Below are positions 12,541-26,946 of a DNA stretch of 64,000 nt, piece by piece (the first letter of the stretch is position 1; every line of letters begins with the position of its first letter). This stretch comes from Lota lota (Eukaryota; Chordata; Actinopteri; Gadiformes; Lotidae), in the NCBI GenBank assembly GCA_026745465.1, contig JACYXH010000026.1:813501-877500 (forward strand). The letters are read 5' to 3'. The notes under the pieces were generated by a model, which saw nothing but the letters and a program-made list of their open reading frames with translations, had not been told where the DNA came from and did not search any database. Made by a program: the position numbers and the translations under genes.

Positions 12541-14650
12541 GCGTCAGCTGCATCAGGCACATGAAGTGGGCAGCACCTTCCTATCATGGCGTGACCGTGC
12601 AGGGTGAACGCTAAGTGCCACTAGAGACTGTTTTGTAGATTTGTCTTTTAAGTACACAGAGTGCCACAGCAGTAGGCCTACTTCACCAGTCAGTGAGATA
12701 AAAATCTGCCCAGCCAATGGACGTAAATATGGATGAGAAGTTGGGTTATCGCCAGAAATATATTAAAGTGGTAAAAATCTGTCCCACATATTTTTTGAAT
12801 GGTGGGCCTTAAAATTAGTAGGCCTACTATAAATATACAATATCATTGAGCAAAAAACTTGCATTGCAGATATGTTGGTATAATGATTACTGGGACACTT
12901 TTGGAGCGCTAACTATTGTATGTGTGCTAGGTTAGCATTCTGTGGTTTTCTAAAATACACTTTTGTAACTAAAATGCTATGAGTGGATATCAGTTCAATA
13001 TTATTCTAGAAGAATGCAACTACATTTTAATGAGGTTATGAGATTTAATTGGGCTATCATAACTAGAATATTTTTGACGTTTGTAGGTCCAGGCATGGCC
13101 TGATTAAGTAATTATTTTCTATATTTAGGCTTCTCAACACCTACACACCTTTTGTTCACAAAACCAGGAGTGGTTGAGTCTTTTTTACCGTGCGGTAGAT
13201 TCTGGTGTTAAGAGCCCCCATCGCAAAGGGTAACACTTTATTACAGGGCAGACATTTTTACGTAACTCTTGGCAAGGTCAGACAGCTTATCGAAAAATCT
13301 CTGCTTTAAAGACAAAAACTAGGGAATATGGACACATAAACATATAATACTAATGGCTTATTGATTTATCCGTGAGGAAATACAACTATATGTTTTCGGA
13401 ATCGTTAACATCTTGTATAAAAAAGCAGGTTTAGCTACAGAATCAAAATACTTAAACATAGTCAGTAGACAAAAGCAACCAAAATTGCTGCAGTCCAAAA
13501 TATATATTTTTCCTATTCATTTAAACCATTTTCTTCCTCATTCCTGCTTAAAAAATATCTTGGGCAGTTGCCTATATATTTAACTTTTAACTAATAGCAC
13601 GTATATTCAAGTCTATCTTCCATGTAGGCTAAGCAAGACAGACCAGAGCTATTCAAACATCTTGACACCGATAAGCGTTGGATTCTATACCATAAAGCTG
13701 GTTTATTATAATCTGCTTTGCATCATTAAATGAACATGTTCATGCTTTAAATAGTCATGGAGTAGACAGCTTGCTTTAGTTAGGCACGTGAATGTCACGG
13801 GTTAGATTGCTAAGAGTTTAGGTGACAGACTGCATTGTTGTTTTTTCCTAAAAGAAAAAGAAACGCTAAATCAATTCTGATCCGCACTCTCTCCACCGCC
13901 GGCCCACATCTGCCAGACAGTATAAGAGGGTATAACCTTTATTGCTTTCTAAAAAATAAAAAATTAAATCATACACAAGCCAATCCTGTTATAGTGGGTT
14001 TGAGTGTCGTGGGCTTTATTTTGCGAAACCACCATTTGAACTGTTTTGTAACCGCCAGAGAGGCATGTCAACAGAGGTAAACAAAGTCTGAGTCAGCTGC
14101 GATATGAAAAAGAAGAACAGAAGTGGAACATTTCGGTGGGAAACGCTTTAGTGATCTCTAGTGGTTTTAAAGGGGTATAGATCATCCTCGTATACCGCGG
14201 ATAAATGAAGGCAGGGTTTATTGCAATGCTATAATTTTATCTGACAGATTCTAGTATTTTAGTGACATGTTGGTGAATTGTTTGTGCAATTGAGCGGGGA
14301 TGTTCCAAGGGGCTGGTCTTGGGCGTAAAGAACTGGCAGCTAAAATTAAGCAGTCTACTGAAATCCACATTGGAATACTTCATCTATAAACAGAATTTAA
14401 ATCCTTAGTTTTAACAGAGCAGACAGTAAGAGAGAGAGATTGAGAGAGAGACAGCGAGAGAGAAATTGAGAGACAGTGAGAGAGAGAGTGAGGGAGAGAG
14501 AAGGGATTTAAGCATGGTCAAATACTCTAAATGCATCTTATGATTTATATGATTTCATACATCAAATCGCAATCATGGAGAAAAAACTAACAAAAAATAA
14601 ACGTCTGTTTGGATTTTGGAGACAGTTGGACAAATAAATCAGATCGCGGT
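12541..14650. other. AT-rich non-coding stretch
   Basis: No open frame of coding character; a degenerate GAGA patch at 14425-14500. Nothing else recognised. Confidence 0.5.
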
Positions 14651-14655
14651 TCAGT

Positions 14656-14776
14656 GTGTATATGTGTGTGTGCGTTTGTGTGTGTGTTTGTGTTTGTGAA
14701 CTGTACATTTGTATGTGTGTGTGTGTGTATGTACGTGTATCTGTGTGTGTGTGTGTGTGTGTACACTATGTTTGTA

Positions 14777-14847
<71 letters not shown>
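14656..14847. repeat. (TG)n microsatellite
   Basis: Interrupted TG run, pure from 14783 to 14846. Confidence 0.97.
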
Positions 14848-14849
<2 letters not shown>

Positions 14850-14850
<1 letters not shown>

Positions 14851-15697
14851 GGAACGTTTGTACGTTGGCTTCTTGCTCGCTCAGTCTGTTCCAGCGCCCG
14901 AGGCAGGACTCTTTCTTGCATCTTCTCCGTCAGAGAAAGCCTTCTAACGTGGACAACAGAACAACAGACTAGTGGGTGCTCACTTTGTCGGCAAAGCACA
15001 GAGTGTGCTCGGTGCATACAGTATGACATCATCCCCCAAGAGAAGACATCTTAACCTACGACACAAACCAACGAAGGCACGCCCTGACGTGGCGGAGTCG
15101 AAGCGTTTACTTTGCGCTAAACCTAGCTAGGAACCGTCGCGGATATGCTCGCTCAGCATCCATCCCAACTGTCTGACCATGTCCCCCCCGTTGCCCGGGC
15201 GACGACCCAACCGGGCGACGACCCGATGTCCTCCGCTGAGGACTACAGCCTTGGGAGGTTCTGCTGACCCCCGCGCTGTTACGAACGAAATGTTCGAACC
15301 CTCCACAATGCGATCGCAGAAAATGCGGCGCTGACCCTCGTGTGAGTGGGAACAGCCGTCCAGATGGCAGCAGGGATTCCCCCAACCCCACCCTACACCC
15401 CCTACACCCCCTACACCCCCACCTTCTCTAAGCCGAGACGTGCAGATAGAGCATGACAGGGAGGGAGAGCTTGTCTCTTTAACGATTGGAGCGTAAATGT
15501 CAAGACGACTGCAAACTGGTGTTGAAACAAATGGCTGTAACACATCTTTGCGGGTCCCAACAAAAAAAAATAAAAGCACGCAAAAATATCGATATAAGAT
15601 GATCAATATTGATGGTGTAGTCCGATCTCTGTTTGGACACATCCGTGTTTTCAAGTTCACTGCGAGTATTGTTGTTGTCTATACATTATACACTCAC

Positions 15698-15733
<36 letters not shown>

Positions 15734-17260
15734 TGTACTGTGCAAATGCAAAGAGGTCGCTGGTCCTTTTGTCGACCAAAGCGACTGATGATCATCAGTG
15801 GCTGGGACCTCCAGAAGAGGAAGAAGACCCCCAAAGTGGGAGCAGCAGCTCCGGGTAGACGAGAGCTGCCGTCTCTCTGCGTTTAGGGCAGAGCTTCTCT
15901 ATCGTGCCATCATGTGAGCACGACCCACCGGTCCAGGCTTCGGCTCTTTTATGTCAGCCAATAACAGCGAGACGAAGAAAAGCACGGCACCACCACCACC
16001 GCCCCCACACAGGGCCACAGGGCACCACCACCCGAGCAGCCATTACCAGGAGAGAGAGAGGGAGTTGCCTGGATGGGGGGGATGGGGGCGGGCGAGGGAG
16101 AGGAGAAACCCCTCGCTCTCCTGACGTTTGCTGGACTTGGCTCCTGCAGGCGTCTGCATATGCTGTCACTGGATTACACTGATCCAACATAATGCCTAAG
16201 GCCCTGCAATGATTCATAACTACAGGAGCCACCCCGGGCCTCCACCACTGGACCCGCCCCCAACACCATCTGTCACCCTGCTCTGCTGCTGGTAGGGGGG
16301 ATTAACTTCGAGGAAGATGGTGAAAGGTTGTGGAGGTGTTGGAGGGGTGATGGTGGTGGCGGTGATGGGGGTGGTGGTGGTGATGGTGGAAGTGGTGGTA
16401 GAGGTGGCTGTGGTGGCTGTGGTGGTGGGGGGGGTGGGGGTGGTGGTGGTGGCTTGGCTGGATGCAGGGATCGCGAGAGGAGAGGGTGGGGAAAGTGGGA
16501 CGGTGGGTTGGTCTAGTAGAGGGAGGGTTTTTTTCTGTGCTTTACATGTTCTTCGTGTTTTGCAGCTCCGCCTCCTTGGCTTCCGAGTACTGTGATTGGT
16601 CGGGGCGGGGCTTATGATGAACGGCGGTACGAGGAGTCTCAGGGTCCTGTCTCTACGGACCAGGGCTCTGAGGGATGTACAGACGGAAGCTTTGCAGGCA
16701 TGGGGAGAGCTGATCCTTTCAGTCAGACACAAGGAAGCACGCAACAGAGTCTTGCGTTGTTGGGGTGGTTGTGTTTCTTCAGTTCAATAAATGTGGAATT
16801 CTGGAAACATTTGACTAAACTCACTTGAGATTGAAGAGGTAATGGGTAATGTCCATATTTTATGGCGGAGTCCTTCTAAAGACTTTTAGAAGGAGTCTAG
16901 AAACTCCTCCTAAAAGTCAAGAATGGAGATGATGTCTGTGGATTTGCGGTGATGTAATTCTGCATAAATAAATGTTTGTTTTTTTAACCTAAATACACGG
17001 GTCACGTGACCAGCGTGCACGCATCACTTCCTGTGTTCATGAGGATTGTACCTTACCAGATACCCACCTGTTCTAACCATCTGCACACCTCTCCCCCCCC
17101 CCCCGCCCTTCTCCTCTCTTCCTCCTTCTCTTCTCCTCCTCTTCCTCTTGTCCGCTATCCTTTTCTTTGTGACAGAGTTGACCCAGTGCCCCTCCCCCCC
17201 CCCCCACCCATCAACACCTCCCCCGCTGGACCACCAAGAGAAGCTCCCCGGACAGCCAGA
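14850..17260. other. GC-rich non-coding stretch with (CAA)n and (GGT)n patches
   Basis: (CAA)n at 15697-15732, (GGTGAT/GGT)n at 16335-16455, and an AATAAA at 16783. Open frames over 100 codons exist but are low-complexity (Thr/Pro, Gly/Val) and lack recognised domains. A small palindrome 'cttctaaagacttttagaag' lies at 16875. Confidence 0.4.
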
Positions 17261-17262
17261 GA

Positions 17263-17601
<339 letters not shown>

Positions 17602-18034
17602 TTTTCTTCCTTTCCAATGGAGGTCATCGGCCCGATGCTTTGGGGACCATTGAACAAGTTGCTCCCTTGTTCTTGGGGGTCAAAAAAAGAGAGAAATAAA
17701 TATATATAAAAATATATACAAAAAGGACATGCAATTTTAACTTTTTACTTGTGTTTCTGTTTCTTCAACTTGTGTTAGTGCGTTGCTTTCTATCAGAAAG
17801 ACATCCTTGTGCAATATCAGTCAACATGTATGTGTCAAGTTGTCCTGTGGAAAATGTAGACTTCAGATAGCTTTACTCGGTTACCGTTCATTTTTGTAAC
17901 AATGTTCTCCTGATGGATATTTTTCTAAAAACGATACATGAGCTCAGCAGGACCAAGAACTCAACGCATCTACGACCAAGCCACTAGCGTGGAGAGTAGT
18001 GACGCCCTCTCCTTGAAAAGAAACTGGCCGAACA

Positions 18035-18570
18035 AAGCATTACAGACTTAACATGTTCCTCGGCTAGGCTAACTGGACATAGCGTGTTCCTCAGCTAGGC
18101 TAACTGGACATAGCGTGTTCCTCAGCTAGGCTAACTGGACATAGCGTGTTCCTCAGCTAGGCTAACTGGACATAGCGTGTTCCTCGCCTAGCCTAACTGG
18201 ACATAGCGTGTTCCTCAGCTAGCCTAACGGGACAGAGCGTGTTCCTCGGCTAGGCTAACTGGACATAGCGTGTTCCTCAGCTAGGCTAACGGGACAGAGC
18301 GTGTTCCTCGCCTAGGCTAACTGGACATAGCGTGTTCCTCAGCTAGCCTAACGGGACAGAGCGTGTTCCTCGGCTAGGCTAACTGGACATAGCGTGTTCC
18401 TCGACTAGGCTAACGGGACTAAGTTAAAGGGACCTATCATGTTCCACGGCAAAGCTAACAGGACCTAGCATCTCCCTCGGCATATCGGCACCTAGCATGT
18501 TCCATAGCTAACAGGACCTAGCATGTTCCTTGGCTGAGCTAACTGGAACTAGCATGTTCCTCAGCTGAGC
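18035..18570. repeat. 31-base minisatellite
   Basis: Unit 'tgttcctcagctaggctaac' plus 'tggacatagcg', about 12 good copies to 18420, then 4-5 decayed copies ('ctagcatgttcct'). Confidence 0.95.
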
Positions 18571-20220
18571 TAACAGGACCTATCTGCTCTACCAGGGCTA
18601 AAGCCATAGTCTATCTTGGGCATAAAATACAACGGTTTTGTACAACACTGCATAATGAAGGAAACTTCATCATCAAGTGTCCGTCACAGAGATTTCAATG
18701 TTTAGGTACATCTTGTTGGTTAAACTAATACTAGTTTGATTTGTGCGATGTTTTCACTAGCTTTGTCATCAGCAAAGGAAATGTGAAACTGTGTTCTCTA
18801 CCTTTGTGTGGCCTGTATTTTCTTGCCGTATGTCAATTTTTTTTTAAATATAAATTCTCCTGCATATCATCGAAATAAGTGGCATGAGTATGTCGGTGAG
18901 TGAGTGAATGGCTTTAGTGCATTCGGAAAAGAGTCGAGGACTAATGTTTTAGACTGTATTATTATTTTTTATCCACTTTCTGCAAATTGTAAAATGTTTG
19001 TTGTTGTTTATCCTCTGTAAGCTGCGATCATTGTACTGTGTAGATTGAAGTCACCCAGCCTTTATCCCTACAACTTTCTAGTCCTAGACAAAAATAATAA
19101 TATATATATTTTTTTATAATATTAGGTTAATCAGATGCAGTCTGGTCGACCACCCGACCACCGAACTTGGCTCAACTCATGGAAGTTGTCAGTTGTCCCC
19201 ATAATGTTCTGCACATAATCGAACCAGCATCTCTGCTTTTAAACTATTGACGACCGCTGGAAAAAAAAGAAAGGAAATTGTCAACTGAAATGCATGGTTT
19301 GATTGAATATACCTAGTTGTATATATATAGTGTCGAATCTAAGCTGTTGTGTTCTGGGGTCATTAAGAGATTTTTTCCTGTGCAGAAGTGGTTGAGTGAA
19401 TCATGACTGTAACGCTGCCTCCATTCATCAAGTACCTTTATTTTTGACATTGTCTCCCGAAACAATGCTGCCAAATGAAGCCAAATTTCTGATGTTTTCT
19501 CTGTGTAACTGACGTTTAACATGTTAAACCTCATCCTTGTAATGTTTGTGTTTTTAAACAGAGATCCTTATTGTTACATTGTTGATATATGCAGATCATA
19601 CGGAGTAACAAAATAAACAAAAACAAATACATACGTTGTTGTTGTTGTTGTTTTTTTGCTGTTTTGCTTCAACAGCTACTCGTCAAAAGTTGTCATTGCA
19701 TTTCGGTGCCACATGAGGGAGCCATCCGTCATCTTTTTCCTCAAATCCACTGACTGTTGATGGACTCAAATTGTTCTCTTTCCACTAAGCATGTACACAC
19801 ACTAGCAAAACACAACAGTAATGTAGGATTTCTATTTGATTTAATTTAAATGCAGTTCAGGTAGTACTTTTTTTATTTTTGCAGCTCAATAAAGGAGTTA
19901 ATTACACATTAATTTCCATGAATGTTAACATGGACGCTAATCCCTATAAAAAAAAAAACGAATCTTGACACAATGTCTTTCTTCCCTAAAGTATAGAGCG
20001 ACACCAGGCGTCATCTCCCAGTATCACCTACCTACCCTTTAATTTGAGAAAAAAAAAAATAGTCGTCTTCAAAATATACTAATTGTTATATCAATCCAAC
20101 ATCTCGTGTTTGCATTTCTGCTTCTGCAATTTCAACAACTATAATGATGTTTCCATGAAAACCTCCCAAAAAAACAACAACGCTACAATACAGAGGAACA
20201 AATGCTCAACGCCAAATAAT
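18571..20220. other. Unique AT-rich stretch, possibly a 3' UTR
   Basis: Low repeat content, AATAAA near 19610. By tetrapod synteny TMCC3 would lie on this side in the same orientation as CEP83, but I found no TMCC3 coding exon, so assignment is not possible. Confidence 0.25.
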
Positions 20221-20224
20221 ACTT

Positions 20225-20300
20225 CACTGTCTGCGGATCTGATCGGAATCGAACCCCAGTCTTTGCGCACCACGATTGTGCTACAACACTGAAGACACAC
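20225..20300 (-). other. tRNA-like fragment (possible SINE head or tRNA pseudogene)
   Basis: On the minus strand an A-box-like 'tagcacaatcgtgg' is followed by an exact B box 'ggttcgattcc', but only about 13 bases separate them, too few for an anticodon arm, and no acceptor stem pairs. It is therefore not a functional tRNA. Confidence 0.3.
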
Positions 20301-20619
20301 AGGAGGCGCTGCCGAAGACTTGGGATTTCCCGTCATGCCGTTAGTTTTTGTAGTTGGATTAGTTAGCCCCGCGGACTACAACCCAAGACCAAGGAAGAGG
20401 TTTCACTCTGCCGTTGGTAAGACAAATTACTTACAAAAGTGGTTCGTTTGCAAAGCCAAAGTTTATATCAACTACTCTTGTTATAAATGAGATGCCTTGG
20501 AGATGTTTGGACATAGATGGTTAAATGCGAAGAACAGTTGCGGGTTGAGTTAGCAAATTCAGCTGAGCAGTTAGCTACGGTAGGAGGGTCACAGAGCATA
20601 GACATGTATACATAGAAGC

Positions 20620-21020
20620 CGCCTTGACTGCTTCGACCCGTTGCTTCGATACGTTACGGTCGCCGCCATATTGGAGAGGCCAATACTGGCCTGTAATCAA
20701 TAACAAGGAAACGGCGGAGCTTCTTTCATAAACGTTTGAGGGAAAAAAATACATTGAAATCGGTCGATTTCGGTTTTCTTTTTAAAGATAAAAAGCACTA
20801 ACGTTTACCATTCTCAAGCGATTAGAATTGACTCTTTTAATAAATATTCAAATCATTATTTATATTGTATATTAATTCTCATACATACTGCAATCTCAAC
20901 GGTGGAAGTATCGTTGTTCTTTGTTTCTGTCCAGAAAACCGCAGCTTCTCCGTTTCTTTCTATTTGTTTACGCCTCTCCAACATGGCGGCGACGTGTACG
21001 TACGAGCCAAAGGCTAATGC
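20620..21020. promoter_or_regulatory. Candidate CEP83 upstream region with two inverted YY1-like motifs
   Basis: 'tcgccgccatattggagagg' (20660-20680) and its near-perfect reverse complement 'gcctctccaacatggcggcg' (20972-20992) each hold AANATGGCGGC, the YY1 consensus, which is common at vertebrate transcription starts. They lie 0.7-1.1 kb before the first coding CEP83 exon. Flanks pair weakly as well (gaaacggcgg / ccgtttc), so the unit may instead be a MITE. Confidence 0.35.
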
Positions 21021-21716
21021 AGTGTCTGTGTGTATATGTCTGTCTCAGAGCGCCACATTTAAAAACAAGCCATGATTTAAGTCGTTGTCCAGTAAGCTTC
21101 GTTTGATACTTATGCTCACAATTGTTGTAATAATGCCTTCATACATAAAACATAAAACGCCCTACGATGTATCCCAGCTGTATCTACCGTGCTTTCCTTT
21201 TCCTGAACTTAAGCAGGGAAAGACACTTCGGCTGATTGTTGTGATCAGCCTGGAAAGAAACCCAGTGCTCTGCGGCGGTTGTGTTATTCATTCGCTGTGA
21301 TTGTATGCACTTCATCTCCATGCTCGACGTGAAGGGCTCCTTGTTATCGGTCCCCCCAGACTGCGCGTATCCACAACAGAACCAGCTTGTGGGTGTGTAG
21401 CTTACTAATCACTTGAGCTTGACTCGACGTTAAGCGGTTGTAATTTTCGCCGGCAGCATCAAGCACTGGCTGGGGACTCGACCTGAGCCACCATGGTAAC
21501 AGCCGCAAAACACAGCCAGAGACTTGTTTTATAGTCATTGTCCGCTTATGCCCGAACGCAGTGGCGTCTCAGCTCTTAAGATCTGGTGGACATTCAACTC
21601 ACTTCAACCTCGGTCGATATTTAGTTGTAACGTTAGAACAAACGTTCTCGTTCTTTGGAGTTACAACTCATTCCGGTTGCTTATTATTCTCACGTTTTTC
21701 ATTCTGTAGGGATGAG

Positions 21717-24700
21717 ATGAACCCCTCTGTGCTCCACAGCCAGTCCACCCCGCAGCTCCCCAGCTATGAGCTGGGCCCGGGGCCACCCGCCCTGGGTGCG
21801 TCCGCTGGGCTGGGGGGGTCGGAGATGGAGCTGCAGAAGATGCTCATCGATGAGAGGATGCGGTGTGAGAACCACAAGACGAACTACCAGACCCTGAAAG
21901 CCGAACACACAAGGTACAGCCTCGCTCTAGTCCGACCCTCTTTTCGCTCAACGCCCGGACTGGATAAAAAGTAGAGTAGAGGAAACGGTTTGTTTATTTA
22001 TTTTTTTGCTGTAGATTGTCTTTACTAAGGTTCTAGCTTATTGTTCATGTTACTTTGCTGATCCATACAAGCAATGCTTTTTATGAGAGTGTATGATTGA
22101 GTGACAATTACAAATGTGCCACTGTAACAGTGCTGTTATTTTTTTTATAGCTAGTAATGACATTGACACCACAATGAAACTCCAATGCTCCTCAATGCTT
22201 CCAAAATGGAGGCAGTCATTGCAATTGACCTCACGATGTACAAGCCCTATAGTATTTATTTTATGTTGTTGGTTTTATGGGCTACATGTCATCTGAATTT
22301 AATCTTTAACTGATCATTTGTGTGCCTGTGTGTGTGCATGTGCATGTATGTGTCTTTGCGTGTGTGTTTGTATGTGTGTGTGTGTGTGTGTTTGTTTGTA
22401 TGTGTGTGTGTTTGTGTGTGTGTGTGTGTGCACGCCCACGTACTTCTGTGTGTGCGTGCGTTCTCCCTCCAGGCTGCAGGATGAGTTCTCGAGGGCCCAG
22501 GCGGAGCTGAGGGGGCTCCTGGGGGACCGGCAGGCCCAGCAGGAGAAGCTGCAGCTGCTGCTGGCGGAGCTGCGAGGAGAGCTGCTGGACAAGACCCGCG
22601 CGCTGGAGGAGAGCAGGCTGCAGGTAACCACCTCCACGAGCACCACCCTCACGAGCACCACCCTCACGAGCACCACCCTCGCAAGCACCACCCTCGCAAG
22701 CACCACCCTCGCAAGCACCACCCTCACAAGCTCCACCCTCACGAGCACCACCCTCACAAGCTCCACCCTCACGAGCACCACCCTCACAAGCACCACCCTC
22801 ACAAGCACCACCCCCACCACCCTCACAAGCACCACCCTGGATGCACGTAGTAGAACGGGAAGGGTGTGTGTGTGTGTTTATATTATGGCGTTAAAAAGAA
22901 GGAGAGAACCAACGTACTTGGGTTATTATTCTCCACTTGAATAGAAAAGATTCTGTATTTTTCTGCATTCACAGAAATTCAGATTTGTATTATTATTAAT
23001 AACATTTATTGACTTATTATATCAATGACAAAGCATTAACATTAGCATAGTAGGCTGAAGCTTTTCTACTGCTGTTCTCGTAATGCATGCAGATCTGGTC
23101 TCTGATGACCGTGAAGGTCTGCAGTCATTGCACTCTTTACTTTACATTACTTATCGCGGCCCTTACAAGAACAGACAATTTCTCTTCCATTTACCATCTT
23201 ATGATACTATATCACGTGTTTTGGCCATTTGAAAATACCAAGTCCTCCCATTTTACAACAGCATTTGGGATTGTTTTCTATCGAGAATCGGTGTTGAGTC
23301 TAATCGTCATCCGAAGAATCGAAATCAAATCGAATCACGAGATACAGAAGATTCCCACCCCTAGTGTTCTGACTGTGTGTGTGTGTGTGTTGCCTAGGTG
23401 ATGACTCCCCAGAGGCTGGACCTGCTGAGGGCTCAGCTCCAGCAGGAGATGGAGGCTCCCATCAGAGAGCGTTTCAACAGGCTGGAGGAGGTCAGTGCTT
23501 TACTGCAGGCTGCACCGTTTTCACAGGAACTATGACTGCCTTTGTTTTGCCTGATCTCGTGACGGCCCCGTTCCCATTTATTTACGTTTTTATTACGTTC
23601 TGTTCTTGTTTTTTTTTAAACAGACTAACTGTGGCCGTTCACGATTAGCTAATTGCGGTGTGTACGCGCCGCTGGGACGCGAGTGTTCGTGTTAAAGTGG
23701 GGTGTTGTGTGTGTCAGGAGGCAGAGCGGTACCGGTCCGAGTACAACAAACTGAGGCACAGCTACACCCTCCTCAAGGCCCAGGCGGACCACCAGCACCA
23801 GGAGAGCACACGCACGCTGGAGGAGAGGAACATGCACTTTGAGGCCCAGGTAAGTGTGTGTGTGTGTGTTAACGCAATTTATGTCCATCTCTCTCTCTGT
23901 ATGTGTGTGTGTGTGTGTATACACACACACACACACACACACACACGTGTATTTGCTTGCGTGTGTGTGTTAGAGAATTTCATGTTATTAATGTCCGTCC
24001 GTCTGTCTCTCTTTGTGTATATATATACATAAGGGAATTTCCCATAATCTATACACACACACGTGCGCGTCAAGCTAATCATAAAGGATTACATATGAAT
24101 CCACTGACATGTCATCTGTGTCCGGGCAGCTGTCCCACCTGGAGCGGGAGAAGGACGAGCTGGTGACCCAGTACCGGGGCTCGGACCCCAGCCGGGACGG
24201 CCGGCGCGTGGAGGTCCTGCTCCGGGAGAAGGCCCAGCTCCACCTGCGCCTCAAGAGCCTGGAGGCGGAGGTGGCAGAGCTCCGCGCCCAGAGGGACAAC
24301 TCGGGCCAGCAGGCGGACAACGTGCAGCGCATCCAGGTGAGGCAGCTGGCCGAGTCCCAGGCTGCCATCAAGTCCCTGGAGGTAAGACGAGGGCATCTGA
24401 TTGGCTTTTGACTGATATTGACTGGTTATGATTGGCTAGTGACTGATAGTCACTGGTTGTGATTGGCTAGTGACTGATATTGACTAGTTGTGATTGGCTA
24501 GTGACCGGTGGCGGTCGTTTATTTATTGATTGATTGGGTTGATTGGCTGTTTGTTAATTAATTATGATTGGCTGTTGGCTGAGGAAGGCGACTGATTGGC
24601 TGGTCATGAGCGATGGATGAGTGATCTCGTGAACGTTGACGATGGTTGGTTGGTGATTGGCTGTTGACCCATGGTGACTGTGGGCGATGGTGGATTGACC

Positions 24701-26656
24701 TGCCTATAGCCGGTAGATGATTGGCTGTCGACGAGCCAGCGAGCTCACTGTGATTGGTGGTTGTACTCTCAGGCGGAGCGGCAATCGGTGCGGCTGCAGC
24801 TGGAGCGCGTGGAGAACGAGATGAAGCTGGCCTACGAGCAGAACTCCCTGCTGACGGGACGACTGCACAAGGCGGAGAGAGAGGTCAACACCCTCACCTC
24901 CCAGGTACGCTCACCTTTCACCTCTTGACCTCTGAGAGACACCTCGGGCCCACTCATCTAGTGTCAAAGCCCTTTAGCTTCTCTAAACTGTCTCTAAGCA
25001 ACTCAATGGATAGAGTTTGAGAGACACAAGAGGCCCAGCTATGTACTCCATCTATTTTCAGCAGCAGACAATACATTTCCAATTCTCATGGGACAGTATA
25101 CTGCCCCCCCCCCCCCCCCCCCCCATCGGTGGCGGTGCGTCGGTACACCTGTACTAACGATCAAGCTGCGTTATATCGAACAAAATGGCTAAATCTGCGC
25201 AAGTGGCACAATTTTTGTAGAGTATCCATTGTCATCGAACAATGTGAAAAAACGAACATGAGAAAGAAAGCTTTGTGGGCCCGTGTTCAAGCTTTTAGTA
25301 GAACGTGGAAGTGGTCAAATGTTGTGTTCCGCTACGATTTTGATTTACAGCCCCAAAGTCAGCCGACATTTTTAAAGATGTGTTACACTTTTAACAAGAA
25401 AGCGGACATCTTTCCAACAACATTTTCTGTAGTTGGAAAGTGTGCCGTGGGCACACTTCTAGTCAGAAAATGTCGTTGGACAAAATGTCCGTGTTTGACT
25501 GGAAAATCTGTCAGTTGAACTCCCGACGTCCTTTCAGAGTTGAAATGTTATTGGGATTCAAACTGTCACGGTAGCCGCGCCGTCCGCATCGTCTCAGGTG
25601 TGTCCGCATTGTCTCAGGTGTGTCCGCATCGTCTCAGGTGTGTCCGCATCGTCTCAGGTGTGTCCGCATTGTCTCAGGTGTGTCCGCATTGTCTCAGGTG
25701 TGTCCGCATCGTCTCAGGTGTGTCCGCATCGTCTCAGGTGTGTCCGCATCGTCTCAGGTGTGTGCGCATCGTCTCAGGTGTGTCCGTGTGCTGGTTTACC
25801 CAGGTGGAGGGACTGAAGCACTCCCACAAGCTGGAGCTGGCCAACGTCAGGCTGGAGTGCGTCCGCAGCAAGGGAGAGCTGGAGAGGGAGAGGGACGCGC
25901 TGCAAGGCCAGATGGACGGTAGACAACCACACACACACACACACACACGCGCTCACAACCACACACACACGCACGCGCTCACACAGACACGCACGCACAC
26001 GCAACCACACAACCACACACACGCACGCGCTCACACAGACACGCACACACACGCACGCGCTCACAGACACGCACGCACGCGCTCACACAACCACACGCAC
26101 GCACGCACGTGCTCACACAACCACACACACACACGCACGCGCTCACACAACCACACGCACGCGCTCACAGACACGCACGCACACACGCACTCACACAGAC
26201 ACGCACGCACGCACGAGCTCACACAGACACACACGCACGCATGTACACACACACGTACAGACACACGCACGCGCTCACACAGACACACACGCTCACACAA
26301 CCACACACACGCACGCGCGTACACACACGCACAGACACGCGCTCACACAGACACGCACGCGCTCACACACACGCATGCGCTCACACAGACACGCACACAC
26401 GTGCTCACACAGACACGCACACACGTACAGACACACGCACGCACAGACACACAGGTACACGCGTACACACACACACAGACACACGCGCGTGGACACACCC
26501 ACGCACGACTCAAACTGTTAGATCCTAATTTGAAAATAGCTACACAAAGATGAAAGATAAAATGGCATGCAAAAGATAAAAAAATAAAAATAAAGTACTG
26601 TCAGTAAAACGATGACAATGTGTGCAATGTCATTGTCAGTGTCAATGTCTACGTCC

Positions 26657-26690
<34 letters not shown>

Positions 26691-26858
26691 GTCTCTCTCC
26701 CTCGCTGTAGCTCTGCAGACAGACGTGGAGGTGCTGAGGGCCACCGTGGAGAGGCAGAAGGAGGTGCTGGTGGAGAAAGAGAGAGAGATGGTGCGTCGGG
26801 TGCAGGCCGCCCGCGAGGAGGAGCTCCACAAGGCGGCCATCTTGCACGAGGAGAAGTA

Positions 26859-26946
<88 letters not shown>

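Noticed and set aside
15127..15660. 177-codon minus-strand frame
   Set aside because: Low-complexity Gly/Val and no domain; no splice support.
16220..16744. 174-codon Thr/Pro-rich frame
   Set aside because: Produced by a (GGT)n tract on the opposite strand.
18035..18420. CRISPR-like regular repeats
   Set aside because: Units are contiguous without unique spacers and the genome is vertebrate; ordinary minisatellite.
20225..20300. Functional tRNA gene on the minus strand
   Set aside because: A-box to B-box spacing is too short and no acceptor stem forms.
22314..22944. Long frames over the CEP83 exon 2 region on both strands
   Set aside because: Only 22473-22623 is a true exon; the rest is (GT)n and minisatellite read-through.
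25129..25518. 129-codon frame in a CEP83 intron
   Set aside because: No recognised domain, no match to CEP83 and no splice borders that would fit the flanking phases.
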